64,000 nucleotides of DNA from Ontholestes murinus (lineage: Eukaryota > Arthropoda > Insecta > Coleoptera > Staphylinidae). The stretch is from assembly GCA_963969525.1 (NCBI GenBank), contig OZ018391.1:49892362-49956361 (forward strand). The letters run 5' to 3'. A program made the translations under genes and the position numbers. Numbering within the stretch: the first letter of the stretch is position 1; every line of letters begins with the position of its first letter. Below the pieces are notes generated by a model. That model searched no databases and was not told the origin of the DNA. It worked only from the letters and a program-made list of their open reading frames with translations. Of the stretch, positions 53,986 to 64,000 are shown piece after piece.

Positions 53986-54667
53986 CTTTTACTTTCAGAA
54001 CTGTGGCGGAATTAGAACGAAATTAAAATAATTTTAAATTAATATAAATAGTTCAGACTACGATTTAATTATTATTATAGAAACATGGCTGTACGAAAAT
54101 ATTACAAATAGTTAACTTCAACTTCCTAATTATAACATTTATAGATGCGAACGTTCCATAAGCGATGATATATGAGGGGGTGGGATTTTGATTGCAATAA
54201 AAAAATGCTGAAAATTTGTTTGTTTTGTTAAAACTTAATAATATTTCTTACATTGTGAGTGGTGTTTATATTTCTCCAAATTCATCAAATGACAAATATC
54301 AACTTCATTGTAATCAATTAGAAGGACTCTGTGAGCAATATAGTTGTAGCAATCTCCTAATTTCTGGTGATTATAATTTACCTCACATAAATTGGGATAA
54401 TATGACAAATATTTACCCCTGTGTTACCCCTAATATTTTACTAAACCTTTACAATTTTTAAATGTACATCAGATGAACACTATCCCCAATCCCCGCGGAG
54501 GGGGTATGTTTTACGACTATAACTAATGCATGTATTTCCACCAACGATGACCCACTACTGCCATCTATTATGCATCATTGTTCGTATGATATTATGTTTT
54601 CGCTTACTTACTTAAAAACTATTTCTGCTTTTGAGAAAAGATACCTGTTTAATTTTGCCAATTATGA
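53986..54667 (+). pseudogene. Jockey-like ORF2: endonuclease, first part
   Basis: DLIIIIETWLYENI near 54070, YNIYRCERS, then an 81-codon frame (54216-54461) with YIVSGVYISPNSSNDKYQ and NLLISGDYNLPHINW, the endonuclease active-site motif. At the right edge FEKRYLFNFANYDII is the start of the linker; it is cut by the CR1 insertion at 54668 and resumes at 58475. Confidence 0.65.
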
Positions 54668-54678
54668 TATTATAAACA

Positions 54679-55542
54679 TGGCGCCTGTATCAGGTTCATG
54701 TACAATCTGCGACTACAATTTTATTGTCTCCCAGAAACGAATATCATAAATTGGTTTTGTGAAAATTGTGCTCCATTATTAGAAATGAGGTTAGAATCTT
54801 CACAAGTATTCAATAAAATAAAGGAAATTGAAGAACAAATAAACAAATTAACAGAACTTGTGCTAGGCACCCAAAGAACTCGTATTCTAACGTATTATTG
54901 AGCCAAACTAAATGTCTCCTTCCTCACGTATCAACAGGAAATCGAAATCAGTCATCGTCACAAAAAATCGAAAAATCGACCGTGCAGCAAAATCAACCAC
55001 ATACAGGAATGAAATCTTCTGGTTTAAAATCAATTTCACAAAAAATCAATGCCGAAGAAATCGTGGAATTCCCAAATGTTCCGAAAAAAACCAAAACAAA
55101 CGAAAATAAACAATCGTTTGCTAGAAATATTAAATCTGTAAATATGATTGAAAACGAAAATAATATAAATCCCAAGGAGAATGATGAAACACAATTTAAA
55201 CTGGTAGAAAGAAACCGCAGAAGGACAAAACCAAATGTAATTAAAGGGACAGCAACATCACCGTCGAATATAATGAGTGCACCAAGACTTGCACATGTTC
55301 ACGTCTTCGGATTTCATGCTAGTATGAAAGAGTGCGATATTAACAAACATCCAACTGAACATAAATTCTCTAATTTCTCATACGAACAACTTACATCGAA
55401 ACATCCGAAACAATACACCTCATTTAAAATATCCGTACCATTGGACCAATTAGATCAAATTAAACAACCCAATATCTGGCCAGCCGGTGTATCTCTAAAT
55501 CGTTTTTTATTCCGACTAACTCACAAGATGCCAACAAAATAA
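54679..55542 (+). pseudogene. CR1-group ORF1
   Basis: ATG 54679 begins MAPVSGSCTICDYNFIV, the first zinc pair of a PHD-like finger. After a frame slip near 54725 come NWFCENC (second pair) and a coiled coil (VFNKIKEIEEQINKL). A stop near 54899 is followed by a 214-codon open frame (54898-55542) with a basic middle and the ORF1 C-terminal domain (LAHVHVFGFHASMKECDI, YTSFKISVPLDQLDQI, WPAGVSLNRFLF). Such proteins coat the element RNA. Confidence 0.7.
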
Positions 55543-55547
55543 CATTC

Positions 55548-56420
55548 CTCCACCAAAATGTACAATCCATAGGAAACTCTATACCTGCTTTGGAACATAT
55601 CCTGGAAATATATAAGTGTTATGTGCTTGCAATATCCGAACATTGGAAGTCTGAAGATGAACTATTATCATATAATATTAGAGGATACAGCTTAGTGAGT
55701 TATTTTTGCAGAGAAAAGTGTGCTCATGGCGGTAGTGCAATTTATGTTAGAGACAATATTAAAGTTAAAAAAAGAATGGACATTAACCATATAGCTGTTA
55801 AAAATTTATCGAATGCACGGGTGCGGATGTATTTATACAAAATTCTGCTTATACTATAATATCTATTTACCGACCACCAAATTCAAATATTAATATATTT
55901 TTAGAAACGTTTGATTTGTTATTGAGTATCGTTTTCAGACAGAGGCATAAATTTGCCATAATGGGGATTTTAATTTAGATGTGTTATGTAGAAATTCAAA
56001 TGCACAAGCATTTCTAGATTTACTAAATTCATATAACTATTCAATTTCAATTTTAAAACCAACCAGAGTAACTCAAACTTCTGCTACATGTTTAGACAAT
56101 ATAATAACAAATATAAAAAATTGTGTTACCACTGTTATAAATACAAACATATCTGATCATACAGCGCAATTGATTGAATTTAAACAATATGAAATTAATA
56201 ATAATATAGAATATTATACGTTACGTTTAACTAAAAATGAAGCAAATATAAACAAATTAATTGAAATTTTAAATTCTACAAACTGGCAGATAGTTTATAA
56301 TATACTAGAAAATGACGTAAATTCGATATGGGACTCTTTTATTAAACTATTTTTAAAATACTTTAATATGTGTTTTCCATTGATATCGTCAAAACCAAAA
56401 AAAACCCAAGTCATATCTCA
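55548..56420 (+). pseudogene. CR1-group ORF2: endonuclease
   Basis: FLHQNVQSIGNSIPALEHIL, VLAISEHWKSEDEL and GGSAIYVRDNIKV (55590-55859), then a frame change, IYRPPNSNINIF, FNLDVLC, and another frame (55981-56457) with ILKPTRVTQTSATCLDNI and NISDHTAQLIEF. The catalytic 'GDFN' motif is damaged (a base is missing near 55965, giving NGDFNLD only across frames). At least three frameshifts. Confidence 0.7.
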
Positions 56421-56425
56421 ACACA

Positions 56426-58369
56426 GTGGAAATTTCCAATTTAAAAAACCATCTTGATATATTTTATGTATTGTCTAAATACAGTGATGAAGCTAATAAA
56501 ATTTACAAAAATTTGAAGCGTGATTATAATCAGAAACTAAAAATTACTAAATATAACTACTTTGAGACCCGCATTAATGCATCAACAAATAAAATAAAAA
56601 CTACATGGAATATTGTAAAAGAAATTACAAATTTACTACCAAACAAAACTAATTCAGATTTTTCTGAAATTAATAAAGACTTAAATAGTGTTGCCTCAAA
56701 TTTCAATATTTTTTTTGTAAACGCTGCATCAAATATAATTAGTAATCTGCCTAAACCCACTGCTACGACTCACAACTTTACAAATAATAGTCTATTCAAT
56801 TAAATTTTTTTAACTGATACAACCGAATGTGAAATTATAAATATAGTAAGAAACTTAAAATGTACTGATAGTGCAGGAAATGATGAAATTCCTGTGACAC
56901 TACTTAAAAAAGTGATAGCAGTCATAGCAGCTCCTTTAGCATATATTATTAATAAATCGATGCATTTTGGTATCTTTCCGGATCAATTAAAATTAGCCGT
57001 AGTGACGCCTTTATATAAAAAAGGAGACAAATCAGAATTAGGAAATTATAGACCAATAAGTTTGTTAAACACAATCTCTAAAATATATGAAAAAATTATG
57101 TTTAATCCTATTTATGATTTTCTAATAAAATATAATATACTTAGTGATAAACAACACGGGTTTATGAAGGGCCGTAGTGTCGATACTGCCCTTTATGACT
57201 TTATTCAAAATATTACAGATGCCTTGGAGGGAGGAAAAAATTCATGTGGACTTTTTCTAGACTTATCCAAGGCATTTGACTGCGTTGATCATGGAATACT
57301 ACTGAATAAATTATATAAATGTGGCATAAGAGGTAGAGCCTACGAGTGGTTACACAGTTATCTTACGAATTGGAAGCAATTAGTACAACTAATCCAAAAT
57401 GGTAAAATTGTGAAATCACAAACAAAAACTATAAAAATGGGTCTTCCACAAGGCAGTATTTTGGGACCTCTCCTATTCCTCATTTATATAAATGAATTCA
57501 TAAATTTATTTAATAATGGAAATCATTTGTTAATTAATTACGCAGATGACACAAATATTTTGTTAAATTGTAGAAATATTTCAAGCATTGAAATTCAAGG
57601 TGGAAATTTAATCGCAGAAATTCAAGAATGGCTAACTTCTAACAAATTACTTTTAAGTTTAAATAAAACAAATTGCATTATTTTCAAAACAACACATTCT
57701 AGGCTTGAAACACCATCACAATTAAGTTTACGTGGCAAAAACATTGCAACAAAAAATTATGGAAAATGTTTAGGACTAATTCTAGATGACGTTTTGTGTT
57801 GGAAAAATCATATAGAATTCCTGTCGTCGAAACTACAACGAACACTTTATAGTTTGCGTGTGTTAAAAAACTGCCTACACTACAGTGCATTAAAAACAGT
57901 TTACTATTCATGCTTCCAGTCGCTAATCAAATTTGGGATCATATTTTGGGGCCAGTCAATTTATGTTAATAAAATATTTGTACTTCAAAAAAGTGCACTT
58001 AGAACTATTTTTAATTTATCATTCAATCAATCTTGTCGTGGAAAATTTAGAGAAAATAAAATATTAACCCTAGCAGGTTTATATATTTATGAAATTCTTA
58101 TTTTTAATTTCAAACATAAGAGTAAGTTCGTTGCGTATTCTAAAAACGATACTCACAATACCAGATCAAATATTTATATATATCCCCACCATAAACTAAA
58201 TGTTACAAAATGTTCTCCACTTTATAGTGCATTACGATTATTTAATGTACTGCCAAATAATATAAAAAATATGTCTAATTTTAAGCAATTCAAATGTGAG
58301 ATTTATAACTTTATCTTAACATGCGAACCCTACAACATAAATGAATTAATTCAATTTTGTAAACATTGA
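56426..58369 (+). pseudogene. CR1-group ORF2: reverse transcriptase, motif intact
   Basis: The linker 56426-56803 is in the same frame as the 491-codon RT (56894-58369), with a TAA at 56801-56803 between. RT motifs: LYKKGDKSELGNYRPISLL, KQHGFMKGRSVDTALYDF, LFLDLSKAFDCVDH, MGLPQGSILGPLLFLIYIN and LLINYADDTNILLNC (YADD intact). The post-RT part follows (FGIIFWGQSIYVNKIF, LQKSALRTIFNLS, SCRGKFRENKILTLAG, YNTRS-like HNTRSNIYIY), ending EPYNINELIQFCKH. A single stop separates this from a functional RT region. Confidence 0.85.
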
Positions 58370-58474
58370 GTATACTCTTTATTTTCTTCTTTAATTGACA
58401 ACTTTTCATTTTATTGCTGTAATTTTGTTGTACATTATTGTAGTAATCTTATTTAAATATACCTTATTATTATA

Positions 58475-58589
58475 CTTGAACACTATTAATTGGGATTCCG
58501 CCTTATCTTACGTACTAATAATAATAACACGTATCCCCGTTGGATGACGAATGAATTAGAATCTTTAATTAAAGAATAGTTATTTAAGG
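58475..58589 (+). mobile_element. Jockey-like linker, resumed
   Basis: Directly after the TATTATA repeat the plus strand reads INWDSALSYV, and then YPRWMTNELESLIKE in another frame, the Jockey linker motifs that follow ANYD. A non-coding repeat then interrupts it. Confidence 0.6.
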
Positions 58590-59190
58590 TACAAGTGTAA
58601 AAAGTGATGCTTTATTGCACGAACTGGCGTTTAAAAACACGAGCGAGGAAAGAGCGAGTTTTTTTAAAGCCAGGAGTGCAGTAAAGAAACTTTTTACACG
58701 TGTGCTTTACAAAATTTTATCTTCGATCGTAAAGGATTTCAAAGAATATATTCATATGAGTAATATTTTAATGTCATTTCAATAATTCAATTAATGAAAA
58801 CATATTTTACCCGCAGTGCACTAATGAAAGCGTTACTTAGCAACCAGTAAACAAGTTGCACAAATGTCGGCCGCCATTATTATTTATGGAAAAAATGTTC
58901 GCTTTATTGTAATCGCTTCGACTTGCATTAAATGAAATCTTCAGAGTTCTTAAATCTGCCATTTCGCTTGTATTATATATTTTATTTATAGTTTATTAGT
59001 TATTTGTATCAATTAATAAAAAAATAGGTTTTTCGACGAAAATTTGACATTTCTGTGCAATAAAACCATTTTGACATTACCGTGCAATAAAAACGTAAAA
59101 AAGCACTAGTGCTTTAAAAAGCCACTTTTACAATGAAAAATGATGCAAAAAGCGTCTACTTTCTGCACGATCGTAGATAAAAAAATTAGC
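58590..59190. mobile_element. Non-coding foldback repeat (MITE-like)
   Basis: A GC-richer block with internal inversions: GTGTAAAAAGT near 58596 pairs with ACTTTTTACAC near 58691, TTTATTGCAC with GTGCAGTAAA, and AATTTTATCTTCGATCGT (about 58713) with ACGATCGTAGATAAAAAA (about 59165). A perfect 16-base palindrome, AAAGCACTAGTGCTTT, lies at about 59100. No frame. It separates two parts of the Jockey-like element; no flanking duplication was established. Confidence 0.5.
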
Positions 59191-59199
59191 GCATGCGAA

Positions 59200-60755
59200 A
59201 TATTAATCTAGTGGCCTTCAGAGTGATTATTATTATTTTTCTGACATTCACAAACAACGGAAGTGCTTGTCTAGTTTAAATTATAGTAATTATGTATCAC
59301 ACGTAAATTGTTCCCTTAAATCGAATCCGAAGTTTTTCTAGAGATATATGAGATCCTTAAAAAGAAGATGGTTTCCCCTGTGAAATGTTTTATAATGATA
59401 TTAGTGCGAATACCGGTTCTGATATAGGTAACTTATTTTGTGATTATTATTCATCTGTTTATACTAACTTGGATTACAATCCTAACCTAAATGAAGCGTG
59501 TACCTTCATGTGAAGACGACAAGTTGACTATTAGAATCGAAGAAGTTTTCAACTGTATTTTAAAACTGAAATAATCACAGACCCAGGGCCCTGACGGTGT
59601 ATCCAGCTATTTCCTCCAAAATTGCATATACTCATTATGTCGCCCTATTCACTCATTATTCATTAAATTACTTAAATCTAGAGTTATACCACTAAATTGA
59701 AATATATGTTCGAATAAATAGTTTCAAGTCAAAAGCAATAAACGTTACTTCTGGTGTTCCACAAGGGTTACATTGTGATCTCTTACTATTTATTCTATTT
59801 AATGACATACATTCCACACTCTACAATTGTAACTTCTTAAGGTACGCTGATGACTTGAAATTATTTAAAATTGTTAATAACGTCAGTGATTGCCAGTTGA
59901 TTCAAGAAGATGTGACCCGTCTCAACGAATGGTGTTTCAAGAACAATTTTCGATAATGTTGTGCTATGTCCTCCACTACATGCCAATCTAAAATTGAATT
60001 TGACTACAGGATTAGTGATTGTTCAATTGTTCGTGTTGACACAATAAAAGATCTTGGGATCACTTTCGATTACAGACTGACATTCACCTCTCATATTACA
60101 ACAATTACTAATAAAGCATTACAAATTTCGGGTTTTATATGGCGTAGTGGCAAGGATTTTGATATTGAATGCTTGAAAACACTGTTTTAGTACAAAAAAA
60201 TGTCTTCGATGTATCGAATTTAAACAAGGTGCACAATATGAAATAGGAAAATATGATAAAATTATGCAAGGTCTTAATATCATATCTCTAGAGAATCGTC
60301 GGAAAATGGCTGATGTATGCATTCTTTATAAAATTTTAAATGGGTTCTTGAATTTACCCTCATTATTAGGAAATGCATCATGTTCCGTCCCTAAAAGAAG
60401 AGCCCGCCATAATCAGTTATTTTACCTTCAGACACATAAGACATCTCTTGGATTCCCTTACTCGATGTCACGTATATTGTCCCTAGGAAACGAATATTGT
60501 TCTAGTAACCGACTAGATATTTTCAATATAAACCTTAAGCAGCTAAGGCACTATTTGACTGATATATTTAGTGTATAATTTAAATGTTTCATTCATTCTG
60601 TATTAGTTCTATTTATAAATAATTGCGGACGTCGATACATATTGTATTTAATTAAATTATTTAAACATTATTAAGAAAATGTTACTATGGCAATTATACT
60701 AATTACTTATTTTGTAAAAATATGTAATTATATTATGTAAAATAAATAAATAAAT
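59200..60755 (+). pseudogene. Jockey-like ORF2: RT and 3' end
   Basis: It resumes with KCLSSLNYSNYVSHV and FF-stop-RYMRSLKRR, then GPDGVSSYFLQN (59590-59625). It skips motif A by deletion to NVTSGVPQGLHCDLLLFILFN and FLRYADDLKLFK (YADD intact, 59840-59870), continuing with IKDLGITFDYRLTFTSHI. The C-terminus is at 60264-60578 (LENRRKMADVCILYKILNG, RRARHNQLFYL). A 3' UTR of ~175 bases ends in AATAAATAAATAAATAA near 60738-60755. Confidence 0.7.
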
Positions 60756-60799
60756 AACTGGAACTGTATAAATACAAATCTCTACATTTCCGGCCACCA

Positions 60800-62511
60800 C
60801 GCACAAATATTTTCTGGCTACATTGAAAATACACAGGTAGTAACAAATAAAAATCGATCACTCTTAGAAACTCAAGGCAAATGAACGATTATAATTTATA
60901 TGGCAAAACAGTATCTACCAAAATAAATTGGAATTCCATTGAAACAAGTAATGTTAATAGTTTGTTCAAACTGTTTCTTAACGAGTTTCTATATTACTTT
61001 AATACGACATCATCATAATACGAATACGACATCTGCATAATAGGTATCGTAGGTAGGTAACTGACGAGATAAAATCATCCAGCCAGAACCTTGAATTAAT
61101 ATATCATATAACATTCTTAGTTTCCACCATGAGATGATATATTAATTTAAGGTTCTGGCTAGATGATTTTATCTCGTCAGTTACCTACCTACGATACCAA
61201 TAATGAATATATTCAAAGCAGTAAAAGAAAACATAGAAAACTAACCAGGGATGCGAAAAAAATCACTTCATGCATCAATTACAAAAGTCTTCTAATAAAC
61301 CAAAAACCATGTGGAGACTAATAAAGGAGGAATTGTAGGGTGATATGAATAGAAAAGAATCCATTTGTATAAATAATGCAAACGGAATACTACAGAAAGG
61401 CACCACAGAAGTAACCAACACGATTACTTTTCAACTGAGACAGATAATACAATTAACATTCACTTTGGAATCAATATACTACATCAGCAGTCAATGAGGA
61501 ATCGATGTATCTGCGACCAGTCATTGAGGCGGAAATCGGTGATATAGAGGTTGGGTTGAAAAATGGTAGAAGTTCACGACACGATGGATAAGAAAGTATG
61601 TAATTGAAGAAATCTGCAGGCCACTGCAGTATTTAACAAACCTAGCATTTGACACTGGAATATTTTCCGTCCGTATTAAAAATATCCAAAATTATTATAA
61701 TCCATAAAACGAAATCAATGACAGAACTAGAAAATTATCGTCCCGTTTTATTGTTGGATATTTTCTCAAAAATATTTGAAAAAGCTTTGGTTAGTAGACT
61801 GCAATTCTTTATAAAAACATGATATTTTTAGTAATTCGCAACACGGATTTCGAGAAAACCGATCGCGGGTATTTGATACAATAGACGTCAAATTTGTGCG
61901 CGAAAAACTAAATGTGCTTGATAGACGTAGAGATGTGCTTGATCTTGTTATGTAATTTCTCAGTGATTGCAAATTATATGTGGAGATTGGTGATTAATCA
62001 AGGGTATCGTGCAAGGATCAACCTTAGGGCCACTTCTATTCCACTTATTAATAAACGACCTACCTAAACGCATTACTACAGGTTGCATGATCAATTTTGG
62101 ATACGATACTGGGATCATTATTGCTGCAAAAAACCAGGAAGAACTGAATCAGAAAATACAGGAGTCTAATGAAGTTATGTACTAGTGTAACAAAAATAAT
62201 CTCCTAATTAACACAAAAAACTACAACAATTCAATTTAAAACCGAAAACCACAAGATAGGCCTACAGAAAATCACAACACTTGGATAAAATACTAGGGTA
62301 ATTATGTTGATGAGAATTGATCATGTAATATCAAAGTTAAATTTGACATTTTATGCAATACTGAAATTGAAAGATAAATTTAATAACCACACGTTCTTGC
62401 AAATATACTATACTTTTAAGGCACAAAAGAGAATCATTCAATCAATAGAGACATGTCATACTACTTTCGTTCAGAATAAGATTTTGACGTTCACTAGTTT
62501 TTATATACCGG
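60800..62511 (+). mobile_element. L2/CR1-like non-LTR fragment, heavily decayed
   Basis: The plus strand has linker (KINWNSIETSNVNSLFKLF, about 60925-60985), then ELENYRPVLLLDIFSKIFEK (61728-61785), GIVQGSTLGPLLFHLLINDL (62000-62060), FGYDTGIII where an A/S-DD motif is expected, KNNLLINTK, and a C-terminal part (INHVISKLN-like DHVISKLNLTFYAILKL, QKRIIQSI, NKILTFTSFYI). Many stops. A 65-bp-arm hairpin (61043-61198) interrupts the linker. Confidence 0.6.
61043..61198. repeat. Large hairpin, 65-bp arms
   Basis: Arms 61043-61107 and 61134-61198 pair at 63 of 65 positions around a 26-base loop. The outer end is GGTATCGTAGGTAGGTAACT. It is embedded in a decayed non-LTR linker. Just left of it a 19-base segment (AATACGACATCATCATAAT) is repeated in near-identical form. 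A 5-base ATAAT is found at both outer edges but is too short to be decisive. Confidence 0.8.
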
Positions 62512-62703
62512 GTGTTGATCTATCCTCTCGGTAATAACAATTTAACTTGTAAAATCACACTTATGCAATTTCCTGCTCACCTAATTGTTTTAGAACAAAA
62601 ACATAAGAGACCAAAATTATTCAAAATTAAAAATACTACAGAAATTGATAATTTTTTTAACTCCAAATGTTTTTTGAGGAACAAAAATAAAGAATTAAAG
62701 TAA
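62512..62703 (+). other. Open frame of unknown identity
   Basis: Sixty-three codons including FPAHLIVLEQKHKRPKLFK and EIDNFFNSKCFL. No domain was recognised. It follows the L2-like C-terminus, and a sequence ACCGGGTGTTG at 62508 might be a transposon terminus. It is probably repeat-derived. Confidence 0.25.
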
Positions 62704-63051
62704 AAGTTAAAATTTTACGAAAATCACATTTTCCATGATTAACGCAAATGTTACAATTTGAACTTTCATCTTTGACGACGTAATTAGTTTAACTTTTGAA
62801 GAAATAAAATGTTAACTTATGCAATAAGTGGAAAAATAAAACAATTTCTGTAGTGATTTTATTTTGAAAATAATGTATGCAAATTTTTGAAATAAATTCA
62901 AACATGATTTTGTAACAATCAAAATGAATACCAATAAATCAATTATCGTGAATAATAGTAATAATTTATAAATGGTGAAATGGTAAATGGTAAATTATTT
63001 TATCTTGTATTTTATTCTCATTTTTCACTTGGTGAAACATTATGTTAATAA
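62704..63051. other. AT-rich spacer
   Basis: No feature recognised. Confidence 0.4.
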
Positions 63052-63190
63052 TAGGTTGTTGAAAAAATTCACTTGGTTTGTTTCACTAAATTGTTTATTT
63101 TCGACTAGTTTCGGCAATGGCCCAGTGCCGAAACTAGTCGAAAATAAACAATTTAGTGAAACAAACCAAGTGAATTTTTTCAACAACCTA
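63052..63190. repeat. Perfect 65-bp palindrome centred on Penelope-type ribozyme half
   Basis: Arms 63052-63116 and 63126-63190 are exact reverse complements over 65 bases with a 9-base centre (ATGGCCCAG). Each arm ends at the centre with GACTAGTTTCGGCA or its complement TGCCGAAACTAGTC, the 3' half of the hammerhead seen at 48.4 kb (stem II strand, GAAA, stem III, GUC). The 5' half with the CUGAUGA core is absent on both sides. It abuts the RT fragment that starts at 63191. Confidence 0.85.
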
Positions 63191-63830
63191 AATTATTTAT
63201 TTGTGATTCCCATGTTAAGGATCTATCAATCCAGACTCCTAAAAATTTTCGTTTTCATCTTCCAGAATGGACTTTTGATTGTGGCGAATATTTAAACATA
63301 CTTTGGTTAGGTATTAAAGTTGAGGATATCAGTTTTGGTCAAGTTTAAATTAAGCCTATTCCGTGAATACCATTTTGACATACCAGCGACTGCATTATTA
63401 GCTATGTTGACTAAAGATAGAATTGAAGATGAATGTATAATCAACGATGTGTCATCAGCAAACTGAAATGATACATTTGCTGCCTCAAGATGTTGATTAA
63501 GGTAATTTACATATAAGAGAAATAAGAACGGCCCCGGAACAGAGCCCTGCGGTACACCTTTTCTTGATATAGCGTCACTAGACATGGTTCTTAATAAGGT
63601 ATTATTTTCATATGTGTTATACAAGTCCGGTCTTTTCTGTTAGGCAGATATGATTTTATAATATTAAGAGCAGTTCCTCGTATACCATAGTATTCCAGTT
63701 TGTGAATCAATAAACTATCATTAATTGTATCAAAGGCCTTTGACAAATCAAAATATATACGCGCTACTTTTTGCTTTTGGTCTAGATTTTCAATAATTGA
63801 ATTAATAGATTTGTATACACGTTGTCAACT
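63191..63830 (-). mobile_element. Non-LTR RT fragment
   Basis: The minus strand from 63830: VARIYFDLSKAFDTINDSLL, YYGIRGTALNIIKSYLPNRK, then the open frame 63624-63307 with SRKGVPQGSVPGPFLFLLYV and VSFQFADDTSLII (FADD, both aspartates kept), LNLNLTKTDILNF, and in a shifted frame FLGVWIDRSLTWESQINN, where the palindrome begins. 5'-truncated at about 63830. A CR1/L2- or Jockey-type RT. Confidence 0.75.
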
Positions 63831-64000
63831 GAAATTTTGAATATGAGTAATGTAATGTGTTTGTATTTTATCTCGATTATTATTATTGGTTGCCATGGTT
63901 GTTGCTGCAATATGCATGTCAATTTGACTTACGTAGCTTCAATTTGTTAACGGGAATTTTATGATCGTCTAGGATATTGTTTGGCTCAATTAAGAGATGT
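63831..64000. other. Window end, unassigned
   Basis: No feature recognised; some GC recovery at the very end. Confidence 0.3.

Larger units (their letters stand above)
54675..58467 (+). mobile_element. CR1-group element inserted in Jockey-like element
   Basis: A 3.8-kb element with ORF1, endonuclease, RT, short 3' UTR and a TTA-type 3' end, bracketed by TATTATA (54668-54674 and 58468-58474). Removing it restores the flanking Jockey linker (FANYDII, then INWDSALSY). It starts only four bases before the ORF1 ATG. It is the best-preserved retroelement RT in the window, but ORF1 and the endonuclease carry frameshifts. Confidence 0.85.

Noticed and set aside
61108..61133. Hammerhead motif in the loop of the 61-kb hairpin
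   Set aside because: The minus strand has GGAAACTAAG resembling GAAACTAGTC, but the GUC site and CUGAUGA core are missing.

Overview
This is a eukaryotic, almost certainly insect (probably beetle) genomic window. It is very AT-rich between elements. It holds one clearly intact host gene, a five-exon cytochrome P450 of the CYP9 type on the minus strand (42710-45349). Most of the rest is transposable-element sequence in several stages of decay. No prokaryotic features, rRNA, tRNA or CRISPR arrays were seen.

Layout. 1-2460: AT-rich spacer, then a worn Jockey-like remnant. 2461-10295: a LOA-clade non-LTR element on the minus strand. Its ORF1 is split by a complete BEL/Pao LTR retrotransposon (4003-10018) with near-identical LTRs and a 5-bp target duplication AGTAG. 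10563-10603: a hammerhead-ribozyme motif with every core position matched. 11950-17015: LOA fragments around a CR1-group (Daphne/Crack-like) non-LTR element with ORF1 and ORF2. 17985-20400: small Tc1 and Penelope-like remnants. 20640-24950: a Jockey-like element interrupted by a 2.9-kb insertion that has terminal inverted repeats and itself contains a LOA copy. 25715-26091: a possible host terminal exon. 27.6-29.7 kb: a GIY-YIG (Penelope-type) fragment and a degenerate mariner. 29.8-36.6 kb: a nest of a Jockey-like RT, a CR1 copy split by a LOA element, a 477-bp MITE and a 119-bp hairpin insert. 37.3-40.6 kb: LOA fragments and a mariner with perfect inverted repeats. 41.58-41.68 kb: a promoter plus signal-peptide exon whose remaining exons are not obvious. 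42.7-45.35 kb: CYP9. 45.6-48.06 kb: a satellite-like array with monomers in both orientations, interrupted by a foldback insert and a 5'-truncated non-LTR element. 48.07-49.3 kb: a Tc1/mariner-superfamily transposon with a Penelope-terminal insert. 49.97-50.33 kb: a GC-rich island full of homeodomain-type cores. 53.1-60.75 kb: a Jockey-like element into which a CR1 element (RT motif intact) has jumped, with a 7-bp duplication. 60.8-64 kb: two more non-LTR fragments, each associated with a large near-perfect hairpin.

The most unusual signals are (i) the hammerhead motifs, one near-canonical and two degenerate, which in animals are typical of Penelope-like element termini; (ii) a recurring class of short hairpin inserts (arms 35-65 bp, 97-100% matched), each disrupting a recognisable repeat, one with a clean 12-bp duplication and one centred on the ribozyme stem II; and (iii) the multi-level nesting, which gives a relative order of insertions. 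Most mobile elements carry visible lesions (RT motifs YADG, YAAD and YADN; a BEL integrase lacking its catalytic glutamate segment; a mariner lacking its third aspartate). All family assignments were made by reading motifs; no database search was run.
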